Shown here: positions 7,103-7,166 of the stretch, one piece after another
How positions within the stretch are numbered: the stretch's first letter is position 1
How the letters are laid out: each line of letters starts with the position of its first letter
The notes under the pieces: generated by a model
What the model saw: the letters and a program-made list of their open reading frames with translations, nothing else
What the model was told of the DNA's origin: nothing
Database searches by the model: none
Translations under genes and position numbers: made by a program
Assembly: GCA_031255955.1 (NCBI GenBank)
Contig: JAIRRO010000108.1
Location: 1 to 7,166, forward strand
Direction: 5' to 3'
Length of the DNA: 7,166 nucleotides
From: Oscillospiraceae bacterium
GTDB taxonomy: Bacteria; Bacillota; Clostridia; Oscillospirales; Oscillospiraceae

Positions 7103-7133
7103 CCGGCGGCGGAAAACCCCGCATTACCGCCGG
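7103..7133. repeat. GC-rich inverted repeat, 7-base arms
   Basis: CCGGCGG (7103-7109) and CCGCCGG (7127-7133) flank a 17-base spacer that itself holds a small GCGG/CCGC pairing (7109-7112 with 7119-7122). Such GC-rich foldback DNA is typical of intergenic repeats. In DNA of this composition, arms this short could also be chance. Confidence 0.35.
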
Positions 7134-7166
7134 AACCCACCGGGAATACCGGATAGGACAACGTCA

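Larger units (their letters stand above)
6966..7166. other. upstream non-coding region, repeat-like, no gene recognised
   Basis: No recognisable gene on either strand. The minus strand has one frame with no stop from the window edge into the hydrolase gene, but the translation resembles no family I know and lacks a supported start. The region is GC-rich and holds two inverted repeats, listed separately. It may be the left part of a dispersed intergenic repeat or the 3' flank of a gene beyond the window; I cannot tell which. Confidence 0.4.

Noticed and set aside
6895..7161. Hydrolase start at the TTG at 7161, adding 89 residues
   Set aside because: The ATG at 6894 has a strong ribosome binding site nine bases upstream and a promoter at 6937-6965 that would lie inside such an extension; the extra sequence has no family resemblance.

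Overview
The window looks like ordinary chromosomal DNA from a moderately GC-rich member of the Firmicutes, most likely Clostridia. The clues are strong AGGAGG-type ribosome binding sites, compact same-strand gene packing, a rho-independent terminator with a clean U-tract, and protein types typical of that group (a clostridial class I/II aminotransferase with the SWSKSLSLPGERIGY motif, a PhoU-fused Na/Pi cotransporter, a TagO/WecA-type phosphosugar transferase). The organism is inferred from protein style only; there is no marker gene such as rRNA.

All five genes lie on the minus strand, so transcription runs from high to low coordinates. From right to left: (a) 6895-7166 is a non-coding stretch with GC-rich inverted repeats and, near its left end, an extended -10 promoter and a good ribosome binding site. 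(b) 5128-6894 is a cytosolic (alpha/alpha)6-barrel glycoside hydrolase-like protein related to GH63/MGH/trehalase enzymes, ending in a near-perfect intrinsic terminator at 5062-5106, so it is probably a single-gene transcript. (c) 3213-4970 is a Na/phosphate cotransporter with a C-terminal PhoU domain. (d) 1970-3160 is a PLP-dependent aminotransferase with its own extended -10 promoter squeezed into the 52-base gap. (e) 924-1919 is trpS. (f) 1-924 is the amino-terminal 308 codons of a WecA/TagO-type undecaprenyl-phosphate sugar-1-phosphate transferase whose 3' end lies outside the window; its ATG overlaps the trpS stop codon (TAATG).

The aminotransferase, trpS and the transferase probably form one operon. 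No terminator is visible after the transporter gene, so readthrough from it is possible. The genes share no obvious pathway: the operon joins amino-acid metabolism, tRNA charging and the first step of cell-surface polymer synthesis. I found no new multi-gene system, CRISPR array, mobile element or RNA gene. The points most worth a second look are the atypical residues at the expected catalytic positions of the hydrolase, the repeat-like and partly open-frame DNA upstream of it, and the absence of room for a T-box leader before trpS.
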